Source of the DNA: Microplitis mediator
Lineage: Eukaryota > Arthropoda > Insecta > Hymenoptera > Braconidae
Reading direction: 5' to 3'
Length of the DNA stretch: 64,000 nt
Assembly (NCBI RefSeq): GCF_029852145.1
Contig: NC_079970.1
Coordinates: 24,184,331-24,248,330 of the forward strand
Shown: positions 30,301 through 41,678 of the stretch, in pieces
How the letters are laid out: each line of letters starts with the position of its first letter
How positions within the stretch are numbered: the first letter of the stretch is position 1
Notes under the pieces: generated by a model
Told to the model about the DNA's origin: nothing
Seen by the model: the letters and a program-made list of their open reading frames with translations, nothing else
The model's database searches: none
Program-made: the position numbers and the translations under genes

Positions 30301-33300
30301 TCTATAGAATTTCAATGGTATGTATCTGGGATTTCTCGTAAAAATTTAACTGGTTATAATTTTTATATTTTCTATAGAATTTCAATGGTATGTCTCTGGG
30401 ATTTCTCGTAAAAATTTAACTGGTTATAATTTTTATATTTTCTATAGAATTTCAATGGTATGTCTCTGGGATTTCTCGTAAAAATTTAACTGGTTATAAT
30501 TTTTATATTTTCTATAGAATTTCAATGGTATGTCTCTGGGATTTCCCGTAAAAATTTAACTGGTTATAATTTTTATATTTTCTATAGAATTTCAATGGTA
30601 TGTCTCTGGGATTTCCCGTAAAAATTTAACTGGTTATAATTTTTATATTTTCTATAGAATTTCAATGGTATGTCTCTGGGATTTCTCGTAAAAATTTAAC
30701 TGGTTATAATTTTTATATTTTCTATAGAATTTCAATGGTATGTCTCTGGGATTTCTCGTAAAAATTTAACTGGTTATAATTTTTATATTTTCTATAGAAT
30801 TTCAATGGTATGTCTCTGGGATTTCTCGTAAAAATTTAACTGGTTATAATTTTTATATTTTCTATAGAATTTCAATGGTATGTCTCTGGGATTTCCCGTA
30901 AAAATTTAACTGGTTATAATTTTTATATTTTCTATAGAATTTCAATGGTATGTCTCTGGGATTTCCCGTCAAAATTTAACTGGTTATAATTTTTATATTT
31001 TCTATCGAATTTCAATGGTATGTCTCTGGGATTTCTCGTAAAAATTTAACTGGTTATAATTTTTATATTTTCTATAGAATTTCAATGGTATGTCTCTGGG
31101 ATTTCTCGTAAAAATTTAACTGGTTATAATTTTTATATTTTCTATAGAATTTCAATGGTATGTCTCTGGGATTTCTCGTAAAAATTTAACTGGTTATAAT
31201 TTTTATATTTTCTATAGAATTTCAATGGTATGTCTCTGGGATTTCTCGTAAAAATTTAACTGGTTATAATTTTTATATTTTCTATAGAATTTCAATGGTA
31301 TGTCTCTGGGATTTCCCGTAAAAATTTAACTGGTTATAATTTTTATATTTTCTATAGAATTTCAATGATATGTCTCTGGGATTTCTCGTAAAAATTTAAC
31401 CGGTTATAATTTTTATATTTTCTATAGAATTTCAATGATATGTCTCTGGGATTTCTCGTAAAAATTTAACCGGTTATAATTTTTATATTTTCTATAGATT
31501 TTCAATGGTATGTCTCTGGGATTACCCGTCAAAATTTAACTGGTTATAATTTTTATATTTTCTATAGAATTTCAGTGGTATGTCTCTGGGATTTCTCGTA
31601 AAAATTTAACTGGTTATAATTTTTATATTTTCTATAGAATTTCAATGGTATGTCTCTGGGATTACCCGTCAAAATTTAACTGGTTATAATTTTTATATTT
31701 TCTATAGAATTTCAGTGGTATGTCTCTGGGATTTCTCGTAAAAATTTAACTGGTTATAATTTTTATATTTTCTATAGAATTTCAATGGTATGTCTCTGGG
31801 ATTACCCGTCAAAATTTAACTGGTTATAATTTTTATATTTTCTATAGAATTTCAATGGTATGTCTCTGGGATTTCTCGTAAAAATTTAACTGGTTATAAT
31901 TTTTATATTTTCTATAGAATTTCAATGGTATGTCTCTGGGATTACCCGTCAAAATTTAACTGGTTATAATTTTTATATTTTCTATAGAATTTCAGTGGTA
32001 TGTCTCTGGGATTTCTCGTAAAAATTTAACTGGTTATAATTTTTATATTTTCTATAGAATTTCAATGGTATGTCTCTGGGATTTCTCGTAAAAATTTAAC
32101 TGGTTATAATTTTTATATTTTCTATAGAATTTCAATGGTATGTCTCTGGGATTTCTCGTAAAAATTTAACTGGTTATAATTTTCAAATTTTCTATAGAAT
32201 TTCAATGGTATGTCTCTGGGATTTCTCGTAAAAATTTAACCGGTTATAATTTTTATATTTTCTATAGAATTTCAATGATATGTCTCTGGGATTTCTCGTA
32301 AAAATTTAACTGGTTATAATTTTTATATTTTCTATAGAATTTCAATGGTATGTCTCTGGGATTTCTCGTAAAAATTTAACTGGTTATAATTTTAATATTT
32401 TCTATAGAATTTCAATGGTATGTCTCTGGGATTTCTCGTAAAAATTTAACTGGTTATAATTTTTATATTTTCTATAGAATTTTAATGGTATGTCTCTGGG
32501 ATTTCTCGTAAAAATTTAACTGGTTATAATTTTTATATTTTCTATAGAATTTCAATGGTATGTCTCTGGGATTTCTCGTAAAAATTTAACTGGTTATAAT
32601 TTTTATATTTTCTATAGAATTTCAATGGTATGTCTCTGGGATTTCTCGTAAAAATATAACTGGTTATAATTTTTATATTTTCTATAGAATTTCAATGGTA
32701 TGTCTCTGGGATTTCTCGTAAAAATTTAACTGGTTATAATTTTTATATTTTCTATAGAATTTCAGTGGTATGTCTCTGGGATTTCTCGTAAAAATTTAAC
32801 TGGTTATAATTTTTATATTTTCTATCGAATTTCAATGGTATGTCTCTGGGATTTCTCGTAAAAATTTAACTGGTTATAATATTTATATTTTCTATAGAAT
32901 TTCAATGGTATGTCTCTGGGATTTCCCGTAAAAATTTAACTGGTTATAATTTTTATATTTTCTATAGAATTTCAATGGTATGTCTCTGGGATTTCCCGTA
33001 AAAATTTAACTGGTTATAATTTTTATATTTTCTATAGAATTTCAATGGTATGTCTCTGGGATTTCTCGTAAAAATTTAACTGGTTATAATTTTTATATTT
33101 TCTATAGAATTTCAATGGTATGTCTCTGGGATTTCCCGTCAAAATTTAACTGGTTATAATTTTTATATTTTCTATCGAATTTCAATGGTATGTCTCTGGG
33201 ATTTCTCGTAAAAATTTAACTGGTTATAATTTTTATATTTTCTATAGAATTTCAATGGTATGTCTCTGGGATTTCCCGTCAAAATTTAACTGGTTATAAT

Positions 33301-35340
33301 TTTTATATTTTCTATAGAATTTCAATGGTATGTCTCTGGGATTTCCCGTCAAAATTTAACTGGTTATAATTTTTATATTTTCTATCGAATTTCAATGGTA
33401 TGTCTCTGGGATTTCTCGTAAAAATTTAACTGGTTATAATTTTTATATTTTCTATAGAATTTCAATGGTATGTCTCTGGGATTTCTCGTAAAAATTTAAC
33501 TGGTTATAATTTTTATATTTTCTATAGAATTTCAATGGTATGTCTCTGGGATTTCTCGTAAAAATTTAACTGGTTATAATTTTTATATTTTCTATAGAAT
33601 TTCAATGGTATGTCTCTGGGATTTCCCGTAAAAATTTAACTGGTTATAATTTTTATATTTTCTATCGAATTTCAATGGTATGTCTCTGGGATTTCTCGTA
33701 AAAATTTAACTGGTTATAATTTTTATATTTTCTATAGAATTTCAATGGTATGTCTCTGGGATTTCTCGTAAAAATTTAACTGGTTATAATTTTTATATTT
33801 TTTATAGAATTTCAATTGTATGTCTCTGGGATTTCTCGTAAAAATTTAACTGGTTATAATTTTTATATTTTCTATAGAATTTCAATGGTATGTCTCTGGG
33901 ATTTCTCGTAAAAATTTAACTGGTTATAATTTTCATATTTTCTATAGAATTTCAATGGTATGTCTCTGGGATTTCTCGTAAAAATTTAACTGGTTATAAT
34001 TTTCATATTTTCTATAGAATTTCAATGGTATGTCTCTGGGATTTCTCGTAAAAATTTAACTGGTTATAATTTTTATATTTTCTATAGAATTTCAATGGTA
34101 TGTCTCTGGGATTTCTCGTAAAAATTTAACTGGTTATAATTTTTATATTTTCTATAGAATTTCAATGGTATGTCTCTGGGATTTCTCGTAAAAATTTAAC
34201 TGGTTATAATTTTTATATTTTCTATAGAATTTCAATGGTATGTCTCTGGGATTTCTCGTAAAAATTTAACTGGTTATAATTTTTATATTTTCTATAGAAT
34301 TTCAATGGTATGTCTCTGGGATTTCTCGTAAAAATTTAACTGGTTATAATTTTTATATTTTCTATAGAATTTCAATGGTATGTCTCTGGGATTTCTCGTA
34401 AAAATTTAACTGGTTATAATTTTTATATTTTCTATAGAATTTCAATGGTATGTCTCTGGGATTTCTCGTAAAAATTTAACTGGTTATAATTTTTATATTT
34501 TCTATAGAATTTCAATGGTATGTCTCTGGGATTTCTCGTAAAAATTTAACTGGTTATAATTTTTATATTTTCTATAGAATTTCAATGGTATGTCTCTGGG
34601 ATTTCTCGTAAAAATTTAACTGGTTATAATTTTTATATTTTCTATAGAATTTCAATGGTATGTCTCTGGGATTTCTCGTAACAATTTAACTGGTTATAAT
34701 TTTTATATTTTCTATAGAATTTCAATGGTATGTCTCTGGGATTTCTCGTAAAAATTTAACTGGTTATAATTTTTATATTTTCTATAGAATTTCAATGGTA
34801 TGTCTCTGGGATTTCTCGTAAAAATTTAACTGGTTATAATTTTCATATTTTCTATAGAATTTCAATGGTATGTCTCTGGGATTTCTCGTAAAAATTTAAC
34901 TGGTTATAATTTTTATATTTTCTATAGAATTTCAATGGTATGTCTCTGGGATTTCTCGTAAAAATTTAACTGGTTATAATTTTTATATTTTCTATAGAAT
35001 TTCAATGGTATGTCTCTGGGATTTCTCGTAAAAATTTAACTGGTTATAATTTTAATATTTTCTGTAGAATTTCAATGGTATGTCTCTGGGATTTCTCGTA
35101 AAAATTTAACTGGTTATAATTTTTATATTTTCTATAGAATTTCAATGGTATGTCTCTGGGATTTCTCGTAAAAATTTAACTGGTTATAATTTTTATATTT
35201 TCTATAGAATTTCAATGGTATGTCTCTGGGATTTCTCGTAAAAATTTAACTGGTTATAATTTTTATATTTTCTATAGAATTTCAATGGTATATCTCTGGG
35301 ATTTCTCGTAAAAATTTAACTGGTGATAATTCTATTTTTT
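18344..35340. repeat. 70-bp satellite array (about 243 monomers)
   Basis: The 70-bp monomer carries ATGGTATGTCTCTGGGATTT at 18421, 18491, 18561 and onward. A few monomers are 69 bp, where TTTTTATATTTTCTATAG is replaced by a TTGTTCC variant (near 22450, 22520, 24830, 24900, 26580, 26650). Variants recur at long fixed offsets: CGTAAAAATATAAC at 20683 and 23061 (2378 bp = 34 monomers, two of them 69 bp), and again at 29007 and 32647 (3640 bp = 52 monomers). A 70-bp period is not a multiple of three and every frame is stopped, so it is non-coding. It shares no obvious sequence with the 174-bp satellite. Confidence 0.97.
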
Positions 35341-36149
35341 CTATTCAGATGAGATTATATTGTTTATTAGTATGTGTTAAAAAAATTATGTCACTAATTT
35401 TACGATTTTATGTTGAAGCTTAAATAATTATAACTCAACTATTCTTTCTAAACATGAATAAGTGAATATTCACTAATTCTGAGTGCCAACCGAACCACTT
35501 TTTGAAATTAGTGGTTCGGTTTGCACTTGGCATTAGTAAATCTTCACTTATTTTCACTTATTCATGATTAGAGAGTTATTAGAACTTAATTATTACTGGC
35601 CACAAATAGCACTTTTATCTTAATTCAGTACATTCAATATAATCGTTTCATACAAATTAAACTCGTAAAATTCATATATAATTATTACATAACGAGTCAT
35701 ACAAATTTTTTAAACCCAATCAATCCGCCAAAGCACTCACATGATAATGGTAAATTCATAGGGAAAGTCTGTAATACCGACTGTCAGCAAAGCTTAGAAA
35801 ATTTTACTAAAATGGTCATTCGTATAAAATGTAATTCTGAAGAATTGGCGTTCGTAGTTTGAATATTTCGGAAGTATTGGATTTCTGAAATATTGTCATT
35901 CTAAATATTGTTAATTCTTTATTACGAAAGAATGAATATTGTAAATTCTGAGTATGTGTTGATATAAAGATTAGAGATTCGATGTTTTTGACAAGGTGAT
36001 GATTTGTCATTCTGAATTATGAACCATCTTTATTTTTTACATTCCTAACTGTGAGTTTCTGAAGTTGGTATACTTCTGAAATTTTTACTTTTGACGGTGT
36101 GCCTGCAAGCCCTGTGATGAGTAATAAACTTTTTACCACCAGATGGTAT
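35341..36149. other. Non-coding junction between satellite and gene cluster
   Basis: AT-rich unique DNA. The only notable structure is the hairpin listed separately. A 64-codon minus-strand frame at 35816-36010 shows no recognisable domain and is probably chance. Confidence 0.5.
35452..35568. repeat. Imperfect hairpin, about 115 bp
   Basis: AACATGAATAAGTGAA reads back as TTCACTTATTCATGAT, and the inner part GCCAACCGAACCACT pairs with AGTGGTTCGGTTTGCA. This is the shape of a small MITE or a structured transcript. No clear target duplication. Confidence 0.5.
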
Positions 36150-36414
36150 CGATTACTTTAAAAATTTTTTAAATTTAACCGTAATAAGAAGTAAACACGC
36201 GCATAAAATATAAAAGACTTGTAATAATTATTAAACATGTTTAAAATTATTAAATAATTATTGGTTTTTAAATAATAAAAAAGTTATTGAGCATCAACTT
36301 GTTGTATGTAATTCCAGTACTTGTTGGTAGTTTATCTGAAAGTATAAAAAATAAAATGATTAAATTGAAATAGTGTTGAGTAAAAAGTTTGATTAGATAC
36401 ACAATTTTAAAATT

Positions 36415-36604
36415 AGTATTACAGTAGCATAATAATTTTTGGATTTTTTTAAACGATAAATTATAGAAAAAAAAATATTAAAAAAAATTGCACTTATAGT
36501 CTTTTTAATTTTTTACATATGCATTTTTTCAGTTACTTTTTTTTTCAAATTTAATTGTTCAAAATAAAATCCGAAAATTTTTAATTGTCTGCTTACTTCA
36601 GGAT
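36415..36604. mobile_element. Degenerate copy of the 207-bp MITE
   Basis: Read on the minus strand, it starts GATCCTGAAGTAAGCAGACA and runs colinearly with the 207-bp element at 40832-41038 (shared GAACAATTAAATTTGAA and AAAAATTATT segments). The far end is decayed. It occupies exactly the join between the 3' and 5' flanks of the ghost unit. Confidence 0.6.
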
Positions 36605-36905
36605 CATTATTGGAGAAAATATTATTAAAATAATATTTAACACTTTTAACTATTACAAAATGTATGTAATAGTAAAAATGAAAATATCACTGACGGCTTT
36701 ACTTTTGAAATAAAACTTAACAACTGCACACATGAAATTACGGCTTCTATTTTACTAATTGTGAGAGCGGAGTGATGGAGATTTTGATTAGTTTCTTATC
36801 ATCCCAGTATGAGTTTCATTTCAATTCTACCAGACTCAATTAACATTTACTTGGTATACCCCTGCTTTTAATTCACAAGTGGGACTCTGCGCTCTGCCAT
36901 TGGGA

Positions 36906-36912
36906 CTTTATA
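36906..36912 (-). promoter_or_regulatory. Candidate TATA box of the ghost unit
   Basis: On the minus strand TTTATAAAGTCCCAATGG lies in the block shared with the gene C upstream region, where the counterpart reads TATAAAAAGGCCCCAATGG. Conserved position and surroundings support a promoter, now orphaned. Confidence 0.35.
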
Positions 36913-38029
36913 AATACCGAGCAAACGGGATGCGATAATTGTTAAAAAAATTTTTTTTTTTATGAAAATTTAAAGTTCTTGAAATTTGAATTAAATTATT
37001 TAATAATATATTGTTTATAAAATATATTAAATAACAAAAAATATGAGATGATCTTATCAGTAATAAGTAATTCCAGTTGAAAATGATGACGTTATTTGCT
37101 TGCATATCATGTTCCGTTTACAATAATATTCTAAGCAATAACTTTTACGACTCAATGCTATCAGTAAATCGAGATATTTCAATAACTCAACCGTACTATT
37201 TAACAAAATAAATATAAATATATTTGAGCTCATGAAAAAAAAAATAATGAAAATATTTTTCGTACAAAAATAGTCGGAAATTACATTGAAATATGAATCG
37301 CGACTTTGTGTCTGATGCTTATGTTTTAAATTTCGATTCATTTGATCTAAAAAAATAAAAATTTATAAATTATTAAAATAATAAAATGAAAATAAAAGAT
37401 AAGAGAAAAATAAATTACAATTTTCAACTCGAATGAGTAATTTTAGTTTCATTTTTAGTCAAATTCAACATAGTGAATTTTTTAAACAACATCAAATCCA
37501 AAGATGATTTTGATTTCTCCCACTCTTCGAAGTTTTTGGTCTCAATAATCTCTTCAGCATTAATAACCATGAACTCACTGACATGTTCCAATAACTCTTT
37601 GGCATTGTGGCGATCGGCCAGAGTCATCATATAGAACGAATTTTCTGCAGTTAGAGATTTGCTGAGCGAGTTTTGACACATTTGCTTCAAAGTTTCCAAC
37701 TGATATTTATCAGCTGCTTCTAACAAATCGTCAGCGTCATCATCAATACTTTTAGAATATTTCTGGACTAATATCTATTATTGTTAATTTGTTTTCCTTC
37801 TTCTCAATCATCTCGTGAGAAAACATCGCAGCTAAAACAGGACTTCGTGCCATAAGAATAACTTTGTGAGCTGGAAATTCCTTATCACCCACCTCCACAA
37901 CAACGTCACTGCCTATTTTAGAGTTGTAAAGCTCTTGGTAATCATTTACCATTTGACTTTTTATATCATTAAATGGAGCTGTAGTTATTATATCAGAGAA
38001 ATCAGTGTAAATAGTAATTTCAACACCTA

Positions 38030-40519
38030 CAATATCGGTCATTAATTCTTGTGCGGTAGCATAGCATCGGGAAAAAAAAAACATCTCAAAAAGAAAACAT
38101 GTATCACTTTTTTATACAAATAAAAACTATAAAAAAAAAAAATTGTAAAAAAAAAATACAATATTTAAAAATATATCTATATTAATTAAATGTAAAATTA
38201 TAAATATGTATTGTAAAATAAGTGAATAAAAAAAAGTCCCTATAAAAAAAATCTCTAGATTTAAAAATCACTAAAAAAAAATTACAATAAAAAAAAAATT
38301 CCTACAAAGAAACATTTGCATATCTAAACATCTACTTAAAAAAAATATGCAAAAATGAAAATCTCTACAAATAAAATATCTATAAAAAATCGGCTGTTTT
38401 GGAAAATCTCTATAAATCATCACATGTACAAATAAATATCTGAATAAAGTATAACCTCGAAAACTGGAAGCATTGCCACCACGTGCTCATAATCATGAAT
38501 AAGTTCGTGTTGTAATATATAAGTATAAATAATAATAATAATAAAAATTATGGTTATTATTAGGTTATTAAGAAAAATATAATAAATAATTTTAAACTTA
38601 TAATAAGTGACTTCGAAAAACGTGAAAGATTCAAATCTGATAACTCCAAAGCACTGAGCCTGTAATAATTCATATAATTTTAATTTTTTTAATTTTATTA
38701 GTTAAACTTTATTTGAGAATATCATAAAATTATTATTATTTATTTTATAATTTTTAATTTTGTTTGACTATCAAGCCGTATGCCAGGATTCGATGAACGT
38801 CCAAAAATCACTTTTCTTTTTTAACTTCCCGCTAAGAGAATCGACGATCTTCGAAAAATTGGGAAGTTATTGTTTTCACCCCGATTTTCGAAAGTCGAGT
38901 TTTCATCAGATGTCGACGTTTTGAGGCCCTAGGAAGCTATTCTAACTATTTTCAGAATGATGTCCGAGTGTATATATATATATATATGTATATATATATA
39001 CTAATGCAAAAAATTAAAGGAGCAGAACAATTTAATAAATTTTTTAGTGATTTTTGGAAGGCTGTAACTTGGTGAAAAAAAATCGTATCGAAAATTTAAA
39101 AAAAGCATTTTATAGCTTGAAATCTCTAATTTAGGTGTATTTTTTCAAAATTTTTTAAAAGCTCCGATTATTGCGCAAACATGACTGTAACTCAGCAAAT
39201 GCAAGGAAATGACAAAAAAAATGAAAAATTTCCAAAAAATGTAAAAAAAAAAATTTAGAACACAAAAAACAAGTTTCAATTTATTTTTTTTCTTCGATTT
39301 TTTTTGACATTTTTTGGAAATTTTTCATTTTTTTTGTCATTTCCTTGCATTTGCTGAGTTACAGTCATGTTTGCGCAATAATCGGAGCTTTTAAAAAATT
39401 TTGAAAAAATACACCTAAATTAGAGATTTCAAGCTATAAAATGCTTTTTTTAAATTTTCGATACGATTTTTTTTCACCAAGTTACAGCCTTCCAAAAATC
39501 ACTAAAAAATTTATTAAATTGTTCTGCTCCTTTAATTTTTTGCATTAGTATATATATATACATATATATATATATATACACTCGGACATCATTCTGAAAA
39601 TAGTTAGAATAGCTTCCTAGGGCCTCAAAACGTCGACATCTGATGAAAACTCGACTTTCGAAAATCGGGGTGAAAACAATAACTTCCCAATTTTTCGAAG
39701 ATCGTCGATTCTCTTAGCGGGAAGTTAAAAAAGAAAAGTGATTTTTGGACGTTCATCGAATCCTGGCATACGGCTTGATAGTCAAACAAAATTAAAAATT
39801 ATAAAATAAATAATAATAATTTTATGATATTCTCAAATAAAGTTTAACTAATAAAATTAAAAAAATTAAAATTATATGAATTATTACAGGCTCAGTGCTT
39901 TGGAGTTATCAGATTTGAATCTTTCACGTTTTTCGAAGTCACTTATTATAAGTTTAAAATTATTTATTATATTTTTCTTAATAACCTAATAATAACCATA
40001 ATTTTTATTATTATTATTATTTATACTTATATATTACAACACGAACTTATTCATGATTATGAGCACGTGGTGGCAATGCTTCCAGTTTTCGAGGTTATAC
40101 TTTATTCAGATATTTATTTGTACATGTGATGATTTATAGAGATTTTCCAAAACAGCCGATTTTTTATAGATATTTTATTTGTAGAGATTTTCATTTTTGC
40201 ATATTTTTTTTAAGTAGATGTTTAGATATGCAAATGTTTCTTTGTAGGAATTTTTTTTTTATTGTAATTTTTTTTTAGTGATTTTTAAATCTAGAGATTT
40301 TTTTTATAGGGACTTTTTTTTATTCACTTATTTTACAATACATATTTATAATTTTACATTTAATTAATATAGATATATTTTTAAATATTGTATTTTTTTT
40401 TTACAATTTTTTTTTTTTATAGTTTTTATTTGTATAAAAAAGTGATACATGTTTTCTTTTTGAGATGTTTTTTTTTTCCCGATGCTATGCTACCGCACAA
40501 GAATTAATGACCGATATTG
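38030..40519. mobile_element. 2490-bp almost perfect palindrome inserted at TA
   Basis: The ends are CAATATCGGTCATTAATTC and its exact reverse complement. TA flanks both sides (38028-38029, 40520-40521), and removing the element plus one TA rejoins the coding frame of pseudogene A. The arms are 38030-39240 and 39309-40519, 1211 bp each, around a 68-bp spacer. Mirror positions sum to 78549 at both the outer and inner ends, so there is no net indel between arms, and every stretch I compared was identical. No protein is encoded. The TA target fits a Tc1/mariner-type transposase acting in trans; the very long inverted repeat makes it a foldback element. Confidence 0.9.
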
Positions 40520-40831
40520 TACTGTCAAAATATCATGAGGTGTCAATTCAAATTTTTCGCTTTGTAATCTCTCTTTGTCTAAAAATTCTCCAAAACTGAA
40601 ATCTTTCTGTGATTTCTTATATACTTTTTTAAAGTCTCTATTAAATACTTTTTCTCCAGCATTATTTAAAATAAAAAACAAACCTTCTGTTATTATTTCG
40701 TCTTCAGTTGAACAATAGAGATATATTGATATGTAATTCGGATTCGAACAGGGTTCATGTTTATTAAAATCAAAGCTAACGTGCCACTTATCGTCAATTT
40801 TATTTTCAATCGCGAATTTTAGTGAACTTAA

Positions 40832-41038
40832 ATGATCCTGAAGTTAGCAGACAATTCAAAATTTTTTGATTTTTTTTTTGAACAATTAAATTTGAAGAAA
40901 AAAAAAATTTAAAATATGCACATGCAGAAAATTTAAAAAACTACAGGTGCAATTTTTTCAAATATTTTTTTTCTTCTGGTTTATCGTCTAAAAAAAGATC
41001 CAAAAATTATTAGACGTCTGCTAACTTCAGTATCATGA
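40832..41038. mobile_element. 207-bp MITE with 9-bp target duplication
   Basis: TGAACTTAA is present at 40823-40831 and 41039-41047. The element begins ATGATCCTGAAGTTAGCAGA, and its other end is the near-exact reverse complement (GTCTGCTAACTTCAGTATCAT). A 9-bp duplication is typical of Mutator-like elements; hAT elements give 8. It lies in the MATH coding region of pseudogene A, with internal stops. A decayed relative is at 36415-36604. Confidence 0.85.
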
Positions 41039-41155
41039 TGAACTTAAACCAACTCCGAAGTCAGCGATAGGAGCATTTAGGTAAGTGCTGATAGCATTTA
41101 TTTTCCATTCATATAAAACTTTGTGTTTCTTTGCCAAACTGTAAATTCTTTCCAT

Positions 41156-41678
41156 TTTTTAAACTTTGTTATTTGAAAAAATTTTTATGTGGAACTTAAT
41201 TAACCACAGTTATAAAATATATTGATATAATATAAATTTAAGATGTAAATATACGCGTTGGACAAAGAGATGAGATATTACAGTAAATTACATGTGTGTA
41301 AACATCTCTTGTCTTCCGACATTTTATTTCAGGGTGGAAATATAAAACGTCAGTTAAAAAAATTGACATTAGCGCCAGTTGATATGCGAAAATAGCGGAA
41401 TTTTTTGAAAAGTTAATGAGGAGGTAATTAATGATATGAAAAACTTTATTATATTTTAGGGGATTACATCAATATTTTTAGATAGAAAAATACAAAAATT
41501 TTTGATAAAAATAATAAGTAAAAATTAAAATGATAACTGAGTAATTATTAGTTTTTAAGTTAAACTGACATTTGAGAACAGAAAATATATAAGACTTGTA
41601 ATAATAAATGATTATGTTTAAAGTGATTGAATAATGATTATATAGAATTTAAATTATAAAATATTGTTGAGCACTAAG
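41156..41678. other. Spacer between MATH-BTB genes A and B
   Basis: Holds the 5' flank of copy A and the 3' flank of gene B. The block from about 41370 (GACATTAGCGCCA, then AATTAATGATATGAAAAACTT) recurs downstream of genes C, D and E (near 43350, 45470 and 47490), which marks it as part of the duplicated unit. Confidence 0.6.

Larger units (their letters stand above)
36150..37341 (-). pseudogene. Ghost unit: flanks of a MATH-BTB gene without its coding region
   Basis: The left side (about 36290-36400) matches the 3' flank of the intact family members; for example, TAGTTTATCTGAAA and the run into GTTGAGTAAAAA also occur beside gene E near 47830-47890. The right side (36605-37341) matches the 5' flank of gene C (about 44815-45480) nearly throughout, including the proposed TATA box. 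Between them, where about 1 kb of MATH-BTB coding sequence should be, lies only about 190 bp of MITE-like sequence. The short minus-strand frames here (36908-37105, 37057-37341) are flank sequence. Inference: a tandem unit lost its gene body by deletion while its flanks stayed. Confidence 0.6.
37424..41155 (-). pseudogene. Broken MATH-BTB (SPOP-like) gene, copy A
   Basis: The minus-strand start codon is at 41155 (MERIYS, like the intact copies). The MATH half runs to 40522, the MATH end plus BTB resumes at 38029, and the BACK-like tail ends with a stop at 37424. Three separate lesions are visible. A 207-bp MITE lies in the MATH region (40832-41038) with 9-bp target duplications; conceptually removing it reopens the frame. 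A 2490-bp palindrome (38030-40519) sits at a TA in the codons for LTVGV. Third, just after PEIF in the BTB domain about a dozen codons (the KYIYTDEV segment in the other copies) are missing with a one-base frame change near 37760. The product cannot be made as a full protein. The frames at 37424-37726, 37752-38084 and 40490-40681 are its fragments. Confidence 0.88.

Noticed and set aside
18344..35340. Regular repeat units that could be taken for a CRISPR-like array
   Set aside because: There are no unique spacers; the whole 70-bp unit repeats head to tail. It is a satellite in eukaryotic DNA.
35816..36010. 64-codon minus frame near the satellite edge
   Set aside because: No domain, low-complexity composition, no conserved partner in the duplicated units.
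38030..40519. Palindrome as a pure assembly artefact
   Set aside because: Non-palindromic unique gene sequence continues correctly on both outer sides, a TA duplication flanks it, and removing it restores a reading frame; an artefact would not do this. Long reads should still be checked.
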